NCBI GenBank assembly: GCA_012295275.1
Contig: CM022673.1
Location: 8,985,311 to 9,049,310 of the forward strand
From: Chrysomallon squamiferum
Taxonomy: Eukaryota > Mollusca > Gastropoda > Neomphalida > Peltospiridae
Direction of reading: 5' to 3'
Length of the DNA: 64,000 nucleotides
Made by a program: the position numbers and the translations under genes. This document shows positions 36,801-45,445 of this stretch, in pieces. The notes below the pieces were generated by a model. The model was not told the origin of the DNA, ran no database searches, and saw only the letters and a program-made list of their open reading frames with translations. The first letter of the stretch is position 1, and every line of letters begins with the position of its first letter.

Positions 36801-39800
36801 ATATTGCTGTAGGCAAAAGAAAACCTGAAACGGAAAACAACAAATTCCAAGGAATCTGTTCATAAGAAACTAAAAATGTAAGTATTGTATTTGATGAGTA
36901 TTAATATTAACTAATAATAATATTTAGCTTTTTAACTGGATTTTCTAGCCATGTTTTTTTTTTTTTTTTTGACAGAGCAGGCAGTTTATGATCAATTTAA
37001 AAATAGCAGTTGTATGATTTAGTTCTTTATATAATCATCTATCAGTCAGTGTTATTTGACTTTTCTGAAAATACGAGTGCCTGCGTTATGTTACAAACCA
37101 AAGAACAGTAAAATAAAGTAATAATGTCTGAAAACTTGTTCATTATTTTTCATTTCCAAATTGTAACCCTTATACTTTTAACATACTTCTCAGATCTTGA
37201 AATACTTCAGTTTTGAAAATTTTATTTTTAGCTATAAAAAAGAAGTTCAGACAGAACCTACGAGACGTAGTTTGAGGGTTCGCAGTATTAAACCCCTCAA
37301 TGTGATAGAGGTTCCCTACGTGGAGAACACATATGTTGAAAAAGTAAGTGAATAAAATTTGACTCTTAATGTGGTAGAAGTTCCCTGTGTGCAGGACATG
37401 TGTGTTGAAAAAGTAAATTTGTGTAAAATTTGACTCTTTAATGTGATAGAAGTTCCTTGGGTGCAGAACACATAAAGTAAGTCAACATCTTTTTTTTTTT
37501 TTTATTTTTTTTCTTTTAATGACAAGTTCCCTACATGTAGAACATATAGTATTATGTTTATATTGAAAAAAAAAAATGAACTTGTGTATAATTTGTCTGT
37601 GCCACTGAGAAATGATTTTAGTGAAAAATGATGTTGAAAAATAGTCTTCCTGACAATTCACCTGTTAACATTTTCCTGACAGAAATGTGCATTTCACAAT
37701 AAATCTGGACAGGGTTCAGTGCAGGCAGTTAGTGTTTTACTGAAGTTTCATTTCTTGGATCCATATTGTGAAAAGATTACTGGAAGTCATTATAATGATT
37801 ATTGTTTTTATGAAAACAAGAAACTGAGTTTTTCCTTTCATTTAGCAGATATTCTTTAATATACATGTAATTAGAAACACATACTTACGTTTTTGAAACA
37901 AGATAAATGTCACCTGTTGCAACAAATAAATTATAAAAATTATTGTCACGCTACATACATTGTTACAATTGTTTAAACCATTTTGTATGAAATATTATTA
38001 ATAAAAATAATAATAAAAACAAAAATTTCAATTTCAGTTGCGTCATCCTCCTGGTCCACTGGTAATGACATCTTGTATGTATGCTAACGTAACGGAAGAC
38101 ATGCACAACAACCTGCATTTTGCAATCACCTCAGCTTGTGAAACAAGTTCACAAATAAGACCGCTCAGTTCATCTTTGAAGAGGTAAACATATTTACAGA
38201 AAGAATTCTCAGACAAGTATAAATAAATATTCATGAGAATTAGATCAAGAATAGTTTTATAACTTCATCTCATTTTAAATTGTAAAAGAAATAAAAACAA
38301 CTCTTCAGGAAAACATCTCATAAGAAAATAGAAATGTGAATGATTTTAAATTCTAAAATCATTCACACTTATAATTGTTTAGAATAGCGAGTCCTGTTAA
38401 AGACATTTTGACAATATCAACTTAAAATATTTGGTTTTAATTATTGTAAATTATAGAAAATGGGTGTCACTTTATTTTTTGTTATATCTTTGAAATTTAA
38501 AATATGTTACATGTCACATCAAATTAAGTCTCAAGTCACTTGACCAAGTACTGAGCTTTGGTCAACAATAAAGGAGTGACATAAAAAAATTAAGTTTTGA
38601 TAAAATTGGGTTCGTATATACCTTGTCTTTTTCTTGCAGTGATAAAATTCATAGATATTAATCCCAACGTGTGTTTTAGAACACTTTTGTGAACTGCTAT
38701 TTGCTGGATGCAGGAAATCCTCCAAGTTGTCCAAACGTATCTGGAACTAAATTTGATATAGTGATGAATGAGGTATCCAAATTAAGCTTACAGACTTGAG
38801 TATCTGTAAATGTTTGAAACTCCATCATGAAAAATGTGACTTGAGACCTTGTTTGATGTGTAACTTGAAAAAGAATCCAGAGATCTGTCTAAATCAAATT
38901 TTATCTCTTTGAATGTTATTTTGTATTCTGCCAAGTTGATTTGTCTGCAAGTGAAATAAATGATGTAATAAATATTGTAATGCAATATTACAAACGATAT
39001 ATTTAAAATGATAAATATTTCCTTTTAATGTAAAGTATTTTTATTTTTTTATTTTTTTATTTTTTATTTTTTTTTGTTTATTTACTTACAAATTTTAAAA
39101 ATTTATTATGTTAGATTTGATTTTGTATACAAAAAATAACAATCAGAATACAAACTATTAAAAAAAAATAATAATTTTGAGGAAATCTTATTGTATCAAA
39201 CTCACTTAACATTCTGATGCTTCATTTTCATATTTTTTTTCAAGCTATATGGACGAGTTCAAGAAAATTAAGTTAACAAGAGAACACATCGTTAAAGTCG
39301 TAAAAGAAAGAATATTTTCTCTAGCTATCCACCCATCGGAACAAAAGATTCTGGTTGCCGCGGGAGACAAGTGGGGTAACTTGGGTTTCTGGGATGTGGT
39401 AAGTGTTCTTCTGCTGAAATAGGTTTGTATTGTCTTACATATGTATACTTTTTCCAGAACCAAACTAATCTCTAGAACGCTGATGAAAAGTAAATAAAAT
39501 TTTGATAAATGTTGTTAAACAATTTAACAAGGATTACAATAATTAATATTTCATTATTTTTAATAAAATATAATAACATCAATAACAACAACAACAACAT
39601 TAACATAATAATAATATTATTATTATTGTTGTTATTATTTGAAATTGAGTTATAAAGGGTTGGATTCCAGCAATCTTGTTAAAGTTTACTATCTTTTGAC
39701 AACATATGTTTTTCTTTATGCCAGGAATCGACAGATGGTGCAGTAACTGCTTATTTTCCCCATATATCTCCCATCAACCAAGTGCAGTTCTGTGCCTGGG

Positions 39801-40173
39801 ACCCAACCAAAGTGTACACCTCTAGTTACGATGGAACATTACGATGTGGAGACTTTGAAGAAAATATTTTTAAAGAGGTTAGACTGACACTTCATACAAA
39901 AGTGTTGACTTTTATTTTTTATTTTAATTTTATTTTTTTGTGTGTGTCTGTGTGTTATTTTTTTTTTTTTTTTTTATTTTAATAGTTTTAATTTATTTAT
40001 TTTTCTTTATTATTGTGGTTATTATTTATTGTTTGTTTGATGACTTGTCAAGTAATCTTTTTTATACGCTTTTTATTATAATTTAATCTATTCATTCTTT
40101 TTCATTTAATCAGTAATTTGATTTTATAATCAGTTTGAAATCTTATTCATTATTAGGCTTTTTTTTGTTGTTT

Positions 40174-40204
<31 letters not shown>

Positions 40205-41290
40205 CAAGGGCCTCTTTATAGTCCTTAAATTTAATTAAACATTTATATCATTTTTACAAAATTTTATTTTATTTCTTGATTTTTTTTATTTTTAGATTTA
40301 CTCAGTTCCATTTGAAGTCGACACATTACTGTATGCTTTCAGTTTCCAGTCAGAACAGGTACTGGCAGTGGCTCAGTCTGATGGGTGTATTGCTGTTGTG
40401 GACCAGAGGACTGCAGGGTTAGTATTGGGCAAGGGAGATTATTCTGTTGAATGTTACAGGAACCAAATTCTAAAATCAATTTTATTTTTGGTTGTTGTTG
40501 TTTTTTGTTATTTTTGTTTCTTTTTTTTTGTTTTATTTGCTATGAAAAATAAGAAGCATTTCTGTATTTATATGCTGTTAAAATATTTATCTATGTTAAA
40601 TAAACATTTTAATTATTTTCCAGATTAATATATTTTTTTTCAAAATATATTGGCCTACGGTTTTGTATATAAACCACATTTTATTGATACTATTAATTTA
40701 TAAATTAGAAGAATTTTTACAATATTGTGTCAAATAATAATTCCATATCATTTTGGTGAGAAAGAAAGCATTTGAAATAAATAACTTTTTTATTATTATT
40801 ATTTCAGAACATCAGCAGAAAAAATGTATCATTTACATGAGAAAGCCATTCGAGGTTTTGACATTCATCCAGTGAACAAAAACTATTTTGTTACAGGATC
40901 TACAGATGGGTTTGTACATTTGTGTCCAGTGTAGTTTACATAAAGTAAATAAGTACATAAATTTGTGTTTAATAACCCTTTAACATGTTTTAACATTAAG
41001 AGTTACAGTTAATTCTGTACACCCTTTTTATGACACAAAGGATGCCACTTTTGTCAGATAGCAGAAATTGAGTCTATTTTATGCACCTTCCTATAGACAG
41101 GGTTAAAAAAAGAAAAAATAATAGTCTTTGTTAAAATTATTCATGATTGTTTTTCCAAATTTTATTTTAGTTCATATTTATCATTTACCATTTTCTTTAT
41201 TTTGTAGTTTGTTATGTTCGAAAAAAAACACCTTTAAAAACATGTCTATGATTGTTGAATATATACCAAAGTTTAAGTAATTAAAATTTA

Positions 41291-41329
<39 letters not shown>

Positions 41330-43050
41330 TTTATATGATGCAATTCAAATTATCTTTTATTTTTAAAAGTTATATTTTTTTCAGATCTTTAAGTGTATGG
41401 GATTTCAGGAAACTGAAACCTAAGTCCAGTGTTCCCATAGCAACCCTAAAACATGGAAGATCGGTCAACTCTGCCTACTTTTCACCAATCACTGGCAACA
41501 AGGTCTTGTCTTCTTCCTCAGACGATACAATAAAGTAAGATAACTCTTGTAATTTAAGAGGAGGTAATTCTGTGTATGTTCATTATTGACATTTTGACTT
41601 TTTAGTCATTCTACAAAATTATTATTTATTTATTTATTTATTTATTTAGTAGTAGTAGTAGTGGTAGTACTTTATTATTATTTATTTATTTATTTATTAT
41701 TTTATTTTATTTTATTTTATTTTATTATTTCTTTTACAAACAAATCTTAATATTAATTAATATTTATATATTTTATAGATAATTTCTATAATTTATCTTT
41801 TTAATTTACGGCTTTTATTTTTCTTTTCATAAATTTTCCTCCTTGAATTTTCTATGATTAGTGTAACCAATTAGTAATTTAAAAATTCTATCTGTTTAAT
41901 GTTTTCTGTTTCCCAGTATCTTCAATACTACCAAAATGACTGAGGATATTGCATGGGTACATAAAATAAAGTATGTATACACTTTCTTTTTCTTTTTTTT
42001 TTTTTTTTTCCATTTTTTTTTCATTTTTCCAGGTCTTTAGCACAGGTAGCTTTGCTTGCAATTTATGCATATATTAACATCTGCCTCTTATAAACAAATG
42101 AGTTGAAATTGTTTTGTATCCATTTCAGTCATTATTTTCTTTATTTCTGGCAACTACATTTTTTTACAAAGAAATAAGTGGAAATGAAATTAAGAAAAAC
42201 AACTTACTAATTGAATAAATCAAGAAAAATGGATAGCATAATCCACATTATTGGAGAATTTTATCAATATTTTTGATGGAAATGATTCACTTCATAAAAG
42301 AAAAATGTTGGCCTCTTTATTCTTATTTTACCAAAATTATACAAACCAAAACGATCACTTGTAAATATTTAGTATTAGTAAGGAGAATATTTTCTCTGGC
42401 TATCATCCATCTATTAATCTGTATCACTTTATGAATAATTTAAAACTTAATGTTTCTCTGATAATTTTTTTTTTTTTATTCTTCAGACATAATAACAATG
42501 TTGGACGATGGCTGACAAAGTTTCGACCTGAGTGGCATCCTTCTCGAGAAGACCTTTTTGTTACTGGCAGCATGAATCAGCCAAGACGTGTATGTGATAT
42601 ACAGTTTGTGTCTGTCTGTCTGTCTGTCTGTGTATAACTGTCACTATTACTATTTTTTAATTTGTTCTATTTTAACTGTTACCCTTAGTAAAAAATTTTT
42701 TATATAATCATCAATTTTATTACGGTTTTTGTTATAATTATTATTTTTTTTTTTTAATTAATATCATTATTGTTTACATCGTTAATAAAATTACTTTGAT
42801 CACTTTTTATAATCATATCATTATGTTTTATTATTAATGTCATCATCATCACCATCAACATCATCAGCTCTAGCTGACAATGTATAATCATTACATTACA
42901 CAGATTGAGATATTTTCTGATGCCGGTAAGCTGATCAGCAACTTTTTCGGTGATGGCTTGAATTCAGCTACTTCCATCAACGTCATTCATCCACATCGTA
43001 ACATCCTCGCAGGTGGCAACTCCAGTGGCAGAGTTCATGTTTTCATGTAA
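18807..43050 (+). CDS. WDR76: WD repeat-containing protein 76
   Basis: WDR76 is a nuclear WD40 protein linked in vertebrates to DNA-damage sites, the CRL4 ubiquitin ligase and the HELLS/chromatin network. Predicted exons: 18807-18866; 19119-19184; 34814-34992; 35372-35483; 35920-36003; 36813-36877; 37232-37343; 38038-38183; 39245-39398; 39725-39877; 40296-40417; 40808-40909; 41385-41534; 41917-41970; 42487-42589; 42904-43050. All phases agree, giving 602 residues (human about 626). The start has an in-frame TGA 12 bases upstream. Residues 1-226 are basic, Ser/Glu-rich and poorly conserved, with the family block YEKMRLKNLQENAEFLASL (145-163) and RRSLRV. The WD40 propeller covers about 290-602; diagnostic stretches are SYDGTLRCGDF, GRWLTKF, GSMNQPRR and the C-terminal ILAGGNSSGRVHVFM. 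Exons 1-2 are the least certain, since exon 2 has another open frame (from ATG 19,133) that hits a stop when joined to exon 3. Intron 2 is 15.6 kb. Confidence 0.93.
19185..20160. other. WDR76 intron 2, 5' part
   Basis: Non-coding, with ATT runs at 19,257-19,285 and poly-T at 19,759-19,782. No exon or repeat family was recognised. Confidence 0.5.
20161..21935 (-). other. Transposon-like but unidentified intronic DNA
   Basis: Base composition changes here to the more balanced, less repetitive style of the transposon relics that follow. Minus-strand frames at 20,771-20,986 and 21,066-21,464 (132 residues) are open but show no motif I recognise. They may be remains of the same mobile elements. 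No function is proposed. Confidence 0.35.
21934..22432. repeat. Direct repeat of about 67 bp flanking a mariner fragment
   Basis: The sequence starting CATTTAAGGGTGTGTCC and ending GTTCTTCT occurs at 21,934-22,000 and again, nearly unchanged, at 22,363-22,429 (offset 429). It brackets the transposase fragment at 22,007-22,365. It is far longer than a mariner TA target site, so it reflects segmental duplication. Confidence 0.8.
22007..22365 (-). mobile_element. Mariner-type transposase, N-terminal fragment (copy 1)
   Basis: The minus strand starts at ATG 22,365 and encodes MARWMLKKFSVQEWTKTVEL, followed by CNTIRRLIEKFRDTGSV. This is the DNA-binding helix-turn-helix of a class of IS630/Tc1/mariner transposases common in arthropods and molluscs. 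The frame ends after 66 codons and the catalytic core is missing. The segment is repeated almost identically at 24,271-24,629 (offset 2,264). Confidence 0.8.
22430..23250 (-). mobile_element. Retroelement-type integrase relic (gypsy/GIN-like)
   Basis: Reading leftward on the minus strand there is a zinc-binding H2C2-like region (HAVDCLHGHFGRD, then RTCDV, the second Cys pair disturbed). It continues in other frames into GIDLVGSMNLSQKGNSYT, SDYYSKWPEAMPIPNKTAS, and near 22,600-22,440 into remains of the C-terminal part of the core. Integrases of this type insert element DNA through a DDE core. Here frames shift, stops occur and part of the core is deleted. No LTRs, reverse transcriptase or gag were found beside it, so the parent could be a gypsy element or a Ginger-type DNA transposon. 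Confidence 0.72.
23595..24629 (-). mobile_element. Internally deleted mariner-type element with triplicated C-terminus (copy 2)
   Basis: The N-terminal domain (ATG 24,629 or upstream at 24,659) is followed directly by the C-terminal end PPDYFLWGYLKDRVYQDN, ENIRREIRRIPKD, with the central catalytic region missing. The C-terminal coding piece is then repeated three times (about 23,787-23,948, 23,949-24,112 and 24,113-24,250), the third shortened. A terminus-like sequence CAGGGTGGTCCACAAAAAGT, preceded by TA, starts at 23,595 and fits the inverted repeat of this class. The opposite terminus was not found. The element cannot encode an active transposase. Confidence 0.8.
24964..25169 (-). other. 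Exon-like open frame on the opposite strand of WDR76 intron 2
   Basis: A minus-strand segment is bounded by a pyrimidine-rich acceptor (TTTTGTTTTCCAACAG) and a GTAAAA donor. It is open throughout and encodes an acidic, Pro/Asn/Glu-rich peptide containing DAEADISLSICPAAEPATVE and PLLVMDVDTADIKP. Another donor-like GTATAT on this strand lies near 25,438. It could be an exon of a transposon-encoded gene or of a nested host gene. The family is not recognised. Confidence 0.4.
25803..26673 (-). pseudogene. Degenerate coding relic of an abundant repeat-encoded protein
   Basis: Three overlapping minus-strand frames read in order: KFRQLRSVDVLP, CLCKYCANVDLKLEG and SQHLHDLTYKDR (26,350-26,673); DFAENFSCWYQDEAQGAPWG and LHANVASYRCPE (26,026-26,256); then NLMTNHSLIFLSNDLKH and VYFSDRVPTQYKNKF (25,803-26,066). 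Together they form one protein broken by frameshifts. The pattern looks like a dispersed repeat-encoded protein of marine invertebrates and fish, with a Cys-rich CxCxYC motif, but I cannot name the family. No host function is suggested. Confidence 0.5.
27205..27860 (-). pseudogene. Mutator-like transposase relic
   Basis: The minus strand encodes MWNRSISRYVTMLSNSDGKT, FLHLSS and KEECVK (27,851-27,612). This resembles the MWxRSI..SDGD(S)KTF...ECV catalytic-region signature of invertebrate Mutator-like transposases, with the expected DS after DG missing. A second frame (27,450-27,205) gives VIEFNESCVKSVSNTVAALG and a basic KRQREIRHLKR tail, matching the C-terminal part of the same family. The two parts are out of frame with each other, so the copy is dead. 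Assignment is from motif memory. Confidence 0.5.
28571..29116 (-). pseudogene. N-terminal part of a repeat-encoded protein relic
   Basis: Minus-strand frames at 29,116-28,886 (KKKRSGAESTRDWKLKLK, MDPEKYAT) and 28,783-28,571 (SKRKAALPFSPWKSVHTTND) are open and basic. Their order and strand make them the likely N-terminal part of the protein whose remains lie at 25,803-26,673, with the Mutator-like piece inserted or co-located between. The family is unnamed. Confidence 0.4.
29380..33990. repeat. Eight-copy local repeat family in WDR76 intron 2
   Basis: A core like TTTTGGTAAAATAGTTTCTT recurs near 29,534, 30,115, 30,374, 31,020, 31,150, 32,922, 33,665 and 33,913. It is preceded by TTTTCCCA(G/A)TGAAAA and, in the longer copies, by CACACCATTGTCATAATGTT with CATCTTCAGTAGGCAACAAA. 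Later comes GATGATTTTTGGTCC and CAGTAAAATA(G/A)CTGA. Full units are about 240-280 bp; others are truncated. All have the same orientation. No transposase or known SINE structure was recognised. Confidence 0.75.
31200..32735. other. Unidentified intronic DNA between repeat copies
   Basis: No complete gene was found. Short frames such as 31,766-32,026 (+) have no recognisable motif. The segment at 32,400-32,700 has coding-like base composition but several stops and looks like an old mobile-element relic. Confidence 0.4.
33050..34745 (+). repeat. Diverged direct-repeat pair upstream of WDR76 exon 3
   Basis: 33,050-33,320 and 34,535-34,745 share ordered blocks: TTTATCTTG(T/C)ACCTA, TTACCAAATTAGCTTTCCA or its variant, GGTCTGAAAAGGG-like, AACTACTG(T/C)TCTGA, and a TATTT(C/T)AGC run. 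They are old copies of one repeat in the same orientation. The second ends about 70 bp before the exon 3 acceptor. Confidence 0.7.
35484..35540. repeat. (CTT)n directly after the WDR76 exon 4 donor
   Basis: The exon 4 donor is followed at once by about 17 CTT units and then ATT units. The exon ends in GAAGAAGAG, so exon and intron carry complementary-type purine and pyrimidine tracts side by side. Confidence 0.85.
37299..37600 (+). repeat. WDR76 exon 7 end repeated in tandem into the intron
   Basis: The last 45 exon bases plus the donor (AATGTGATAGAGGTTCC, then GAGAACACATATGTTG, AAAAAGTAAGT) recur as degenerate copies starting at about 37,368, 37,440 and 37,518, a spacing near 70 bp. Copies 2-3 keep GAAGTTCC(C/T)T, GTGCAG.ACA and AAAGTAA; copy 4 is weaker and interrupted by poly-T. 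The first copy is the true exon, because only it continues upstream in frame. Confidence 0.8.
38506..38864. mobile_element. MITE-like element in WDR76 intron 8
   Basis: The left end CACATCAAATTAAGTCTCAA followed by GTCAC (38,515-38,539) pairs with the right end GTGACTTGAGACCTTGTTTG followed by ATGTG (38,836-38,860) as an imperfect inverted repeat, about 22 of 25 matching. GTTAC/GTAAC extends it outward at 38,506 and 38,864. The interior is about 300 bp, has no transposase and is AT-rich. A target-site duplication is not clear. Superfamily not assigned. Confidence 0.75.
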
Positions 43051-43160
43051 CACAAATATCAAACATTTTTGAAATAATAAGTGAAGAACACTGCAGTGGT
43101 GCCATATCCATGAATCGTACATAAAGATTTTATTTCTTGTCACATTTCACCTTTGAAAAG

Positions 43161-43166
43161 AATAAA
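43161..43166 (+). promoter_or_regulatory. Poly(A) signal of WDR76
   Basis: AATAAA lies 111 nt after the WDR76 stop codon, a normal distance for a short 3' UTR. It is the first match downstream. Confidence 0.7.
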
Positions 43167-43246
43167 GTTCATTTAAAAGTATCGTAACTGAATTTGTATT
43201 ATTTTATTATTACTGTTATGTATTGTGTTATTTTATTGTTGTTATA

Positions 43247-43247
<1 letters not shown>

Positions 43248-43300
<53 letters not shown>
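43248..43300. repeat. (ATT)n microsatellite
   Basis: About 17 ATT units just beyond the WDR76 3' end. Confidence 0.95.
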
Positions 43301-43302
<2 letters not shown>

Positions 43303-44931
43303 CTTCATCATCAAGAAATGACCAAAAATATATTTTATGAAATATAATCATAGCCATAATATTTGTTATAATATAATATTTTTGTTTCTTTCATTATTGA
43401 TCATCACTTTTTTTTTTTTTTTTTTCACTAATATTAACACTAATAAATCAAAAGGTACTTAATAATATCTATATACTCCAACAGAAGTTTTAAAACGTTT
43501 TTCAAACAATACACCTTGGATAAAATGATTCGGTATAGTCTATTAATATATGAGCAAAATGTGCACAGAACTTAAAATGGATAAAATGAAAACAAAATTA
43601 TAATTTCTAAACAAAACATAAAATGGTTTGGGCTCATTCTTGAGGGTTAGGCAATATATTTAACTATCCTTCTGTACAAATGTTGCTTTTACCTTTTGCA
43701 AATGCCATTACTGAATTTTGTTTGTGTTTGCCTAGGCTATGTCCATCACAGTGTGAAAAACGTTTATGTTACGTTGACAAATTTGATTTGACACCAGTAG
43801 TTTAGGTCTGTTGCACAGTAATAACGATGAATTAGTTCCATACAAAGTGACGTGATATTATTACATTAGCAATTATTTCTACTGTGCTTTAATTATTGAT
43901 GAATTTCAGCTTGTTAACTTATAAATTAATTTAAAACAAAACACACATACGCACGTATTTCCAAGTGAAACACTGTCAAATGCAGCTTTACTGAGTTAAA
44001 AAAAAAAAAAAAAAACATTACAGCTTCTGATGAATATAAATTTGATAATTAAATTATAATGATTTTACTCTGATGTATATCAAAAATATTTCAGAAGAAA
44101 AAAATGAGTAGCACATTGACATCATGAGCGGATAACTTCACGTTAATGTGTCTGCAAGGTAAATGTGGAGATTAAAATACGAAAACAAGTGACTATTGAA
44201 ATGTTTGCACTCACTTGGGCGAGATGAGTCATACAAGACATTGTAATATAGTAAATAACCCTAATGTAATTTTACACTGACTAAAGATGTCTCACATTAG
44301 TGCCAGACGAATGTGCTAGCTGGGAAGTATGTTAATAAAATAAAAAAATGTCTTGATTCACCGATTGTGACAGCATAACTATCCGTTTGCAAATGGTCCT
44401 TTGTATTTATTAGGTATTTACTTACAATATCAGGTTTTGTTGACGTAATGCTGTTTTAACTTTTGTTGATGTAAATTAAAATATATTTTTACACTGGAAT
44501 TTATATTCGTGCATTTTGCATCATTTGTGGTTAGGCCAGATTTAAAAAAGAAAACTTGTTTCGCGTCCCCTGTTTCTCAAACCTGTATTTTTTTTTTTTT
44601 TATTATTATTTTTTTTATAAGATAAATGAGTAAAGTCTTAAAAACAATGTTTTCCCGCCAATTACAGTGTCCGTAATCACCGACAGACTTGATCTGACGA
44701 CAACATACTTGCGCATTAATATCGACACCATTTGTTTTCAGTTTGAATATTGTCAAGTCATAAAATAGTAACAGGAAGGTTCAGACATCTTTTGTCATGT
44801 CTGAATAGAAGAAAAATGTCATGCTGTATATCTTCCAAAGAAAATATTTTGTTATATATATATAAATTGTATATATATATATATAGATGTTCATGTTTAC
44901 AGTCATCGATGAAATAAACGTTACCTTAAAA
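43301..44931. other. Intergenic DNA
   Basis: No gene seen on either strand. TTTTCCCGCCAATTA at 44,650-44,664 resembles an E2F/CCAAT-type site, but no transcript start can be tied to it. Confidence 0.5.
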
Positions 44932-45088
44932 CAGTCGTGGGCAAATTGCGTCCCGCGCGGCTTTCTGAGTCGTCCGCCTAATTTCACAAGGAATAATAAA
45001 ATTTACGATTAAATTAGTACCTGCGGCCCGCCTGAGGATGAGCCATGTCTCATGTGGCCCGCTTCTCGAAAAAGGTTACCCATGCCTG
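44932..45088. mobile_element. hAT-like non-autonomous element
   Basis: The left end CAGTCGTGGGCAAATTGCG and the right end CGAAAAAGGTTACCCATGCCTG are imperfect inverted repeats of the CAGNNNTGGGNAA hAT type. The interior is G+C-rich (GCGGCCCGCC, TGTGGCCCGCTTCTCG), as in widespread hAT MITEs. Flanks CCTTAAAA (44,924-44,931) and CCTTTAAA (45,089-45,096) fit a slightly decayed 8-bp target duplication. Confidence 0.75.
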
Positions 45089-45112
45089 CCTTTAAAAAAA
45101 GAAGAGGTACAG

Positions 45113-45445
45113 ATACCGGACCAATTATCCTGACTCCTTGGGGCCTGAGGCAAACCGATTTTTCTGGATTTTCCGCGGGTTTTTTTGGTACCAAGGCATC
45201 TAAATACGTAAATAATTAGGCATAAACATTTTAAAATTTAAAACATAAAGAAAACTGACAATACACAACTGTGGTGACTCGACACGTAAACAATGCGGCG
45301 AGTGAATGAATGCCACGCGGCTTGAAAGAGTAGTTCCGGTATGGTGAGGACAATATCCGCGCGCGCGAACTATGAAAATAGCGTCGGGGATAAAACGTCC
45401 GGTTTTCTGGTCTTTCCGGATTTCCGGATGCCGGATAATTGGTAT
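45113..45445. mobile_element. Second non-autonomous DNA transposon with inverted ends
   Basis: ACCAATTATCC near the left end (45,120-45,130) is matched in inverse by GGATAATTGGTAT at 45,433-45,445. Further complementary CCGG/CCGGATTTCC blocks lie inside each end. The interior is unusually CG-rich (GCGCGCGCG at about 45,358-45,366) for this genome. The ends recall pogo-type elements. No transposase; the 114-codon minus frame at 45,200-45,544 crosses the element boundary and is judged spurious. Confidence 0.6.
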
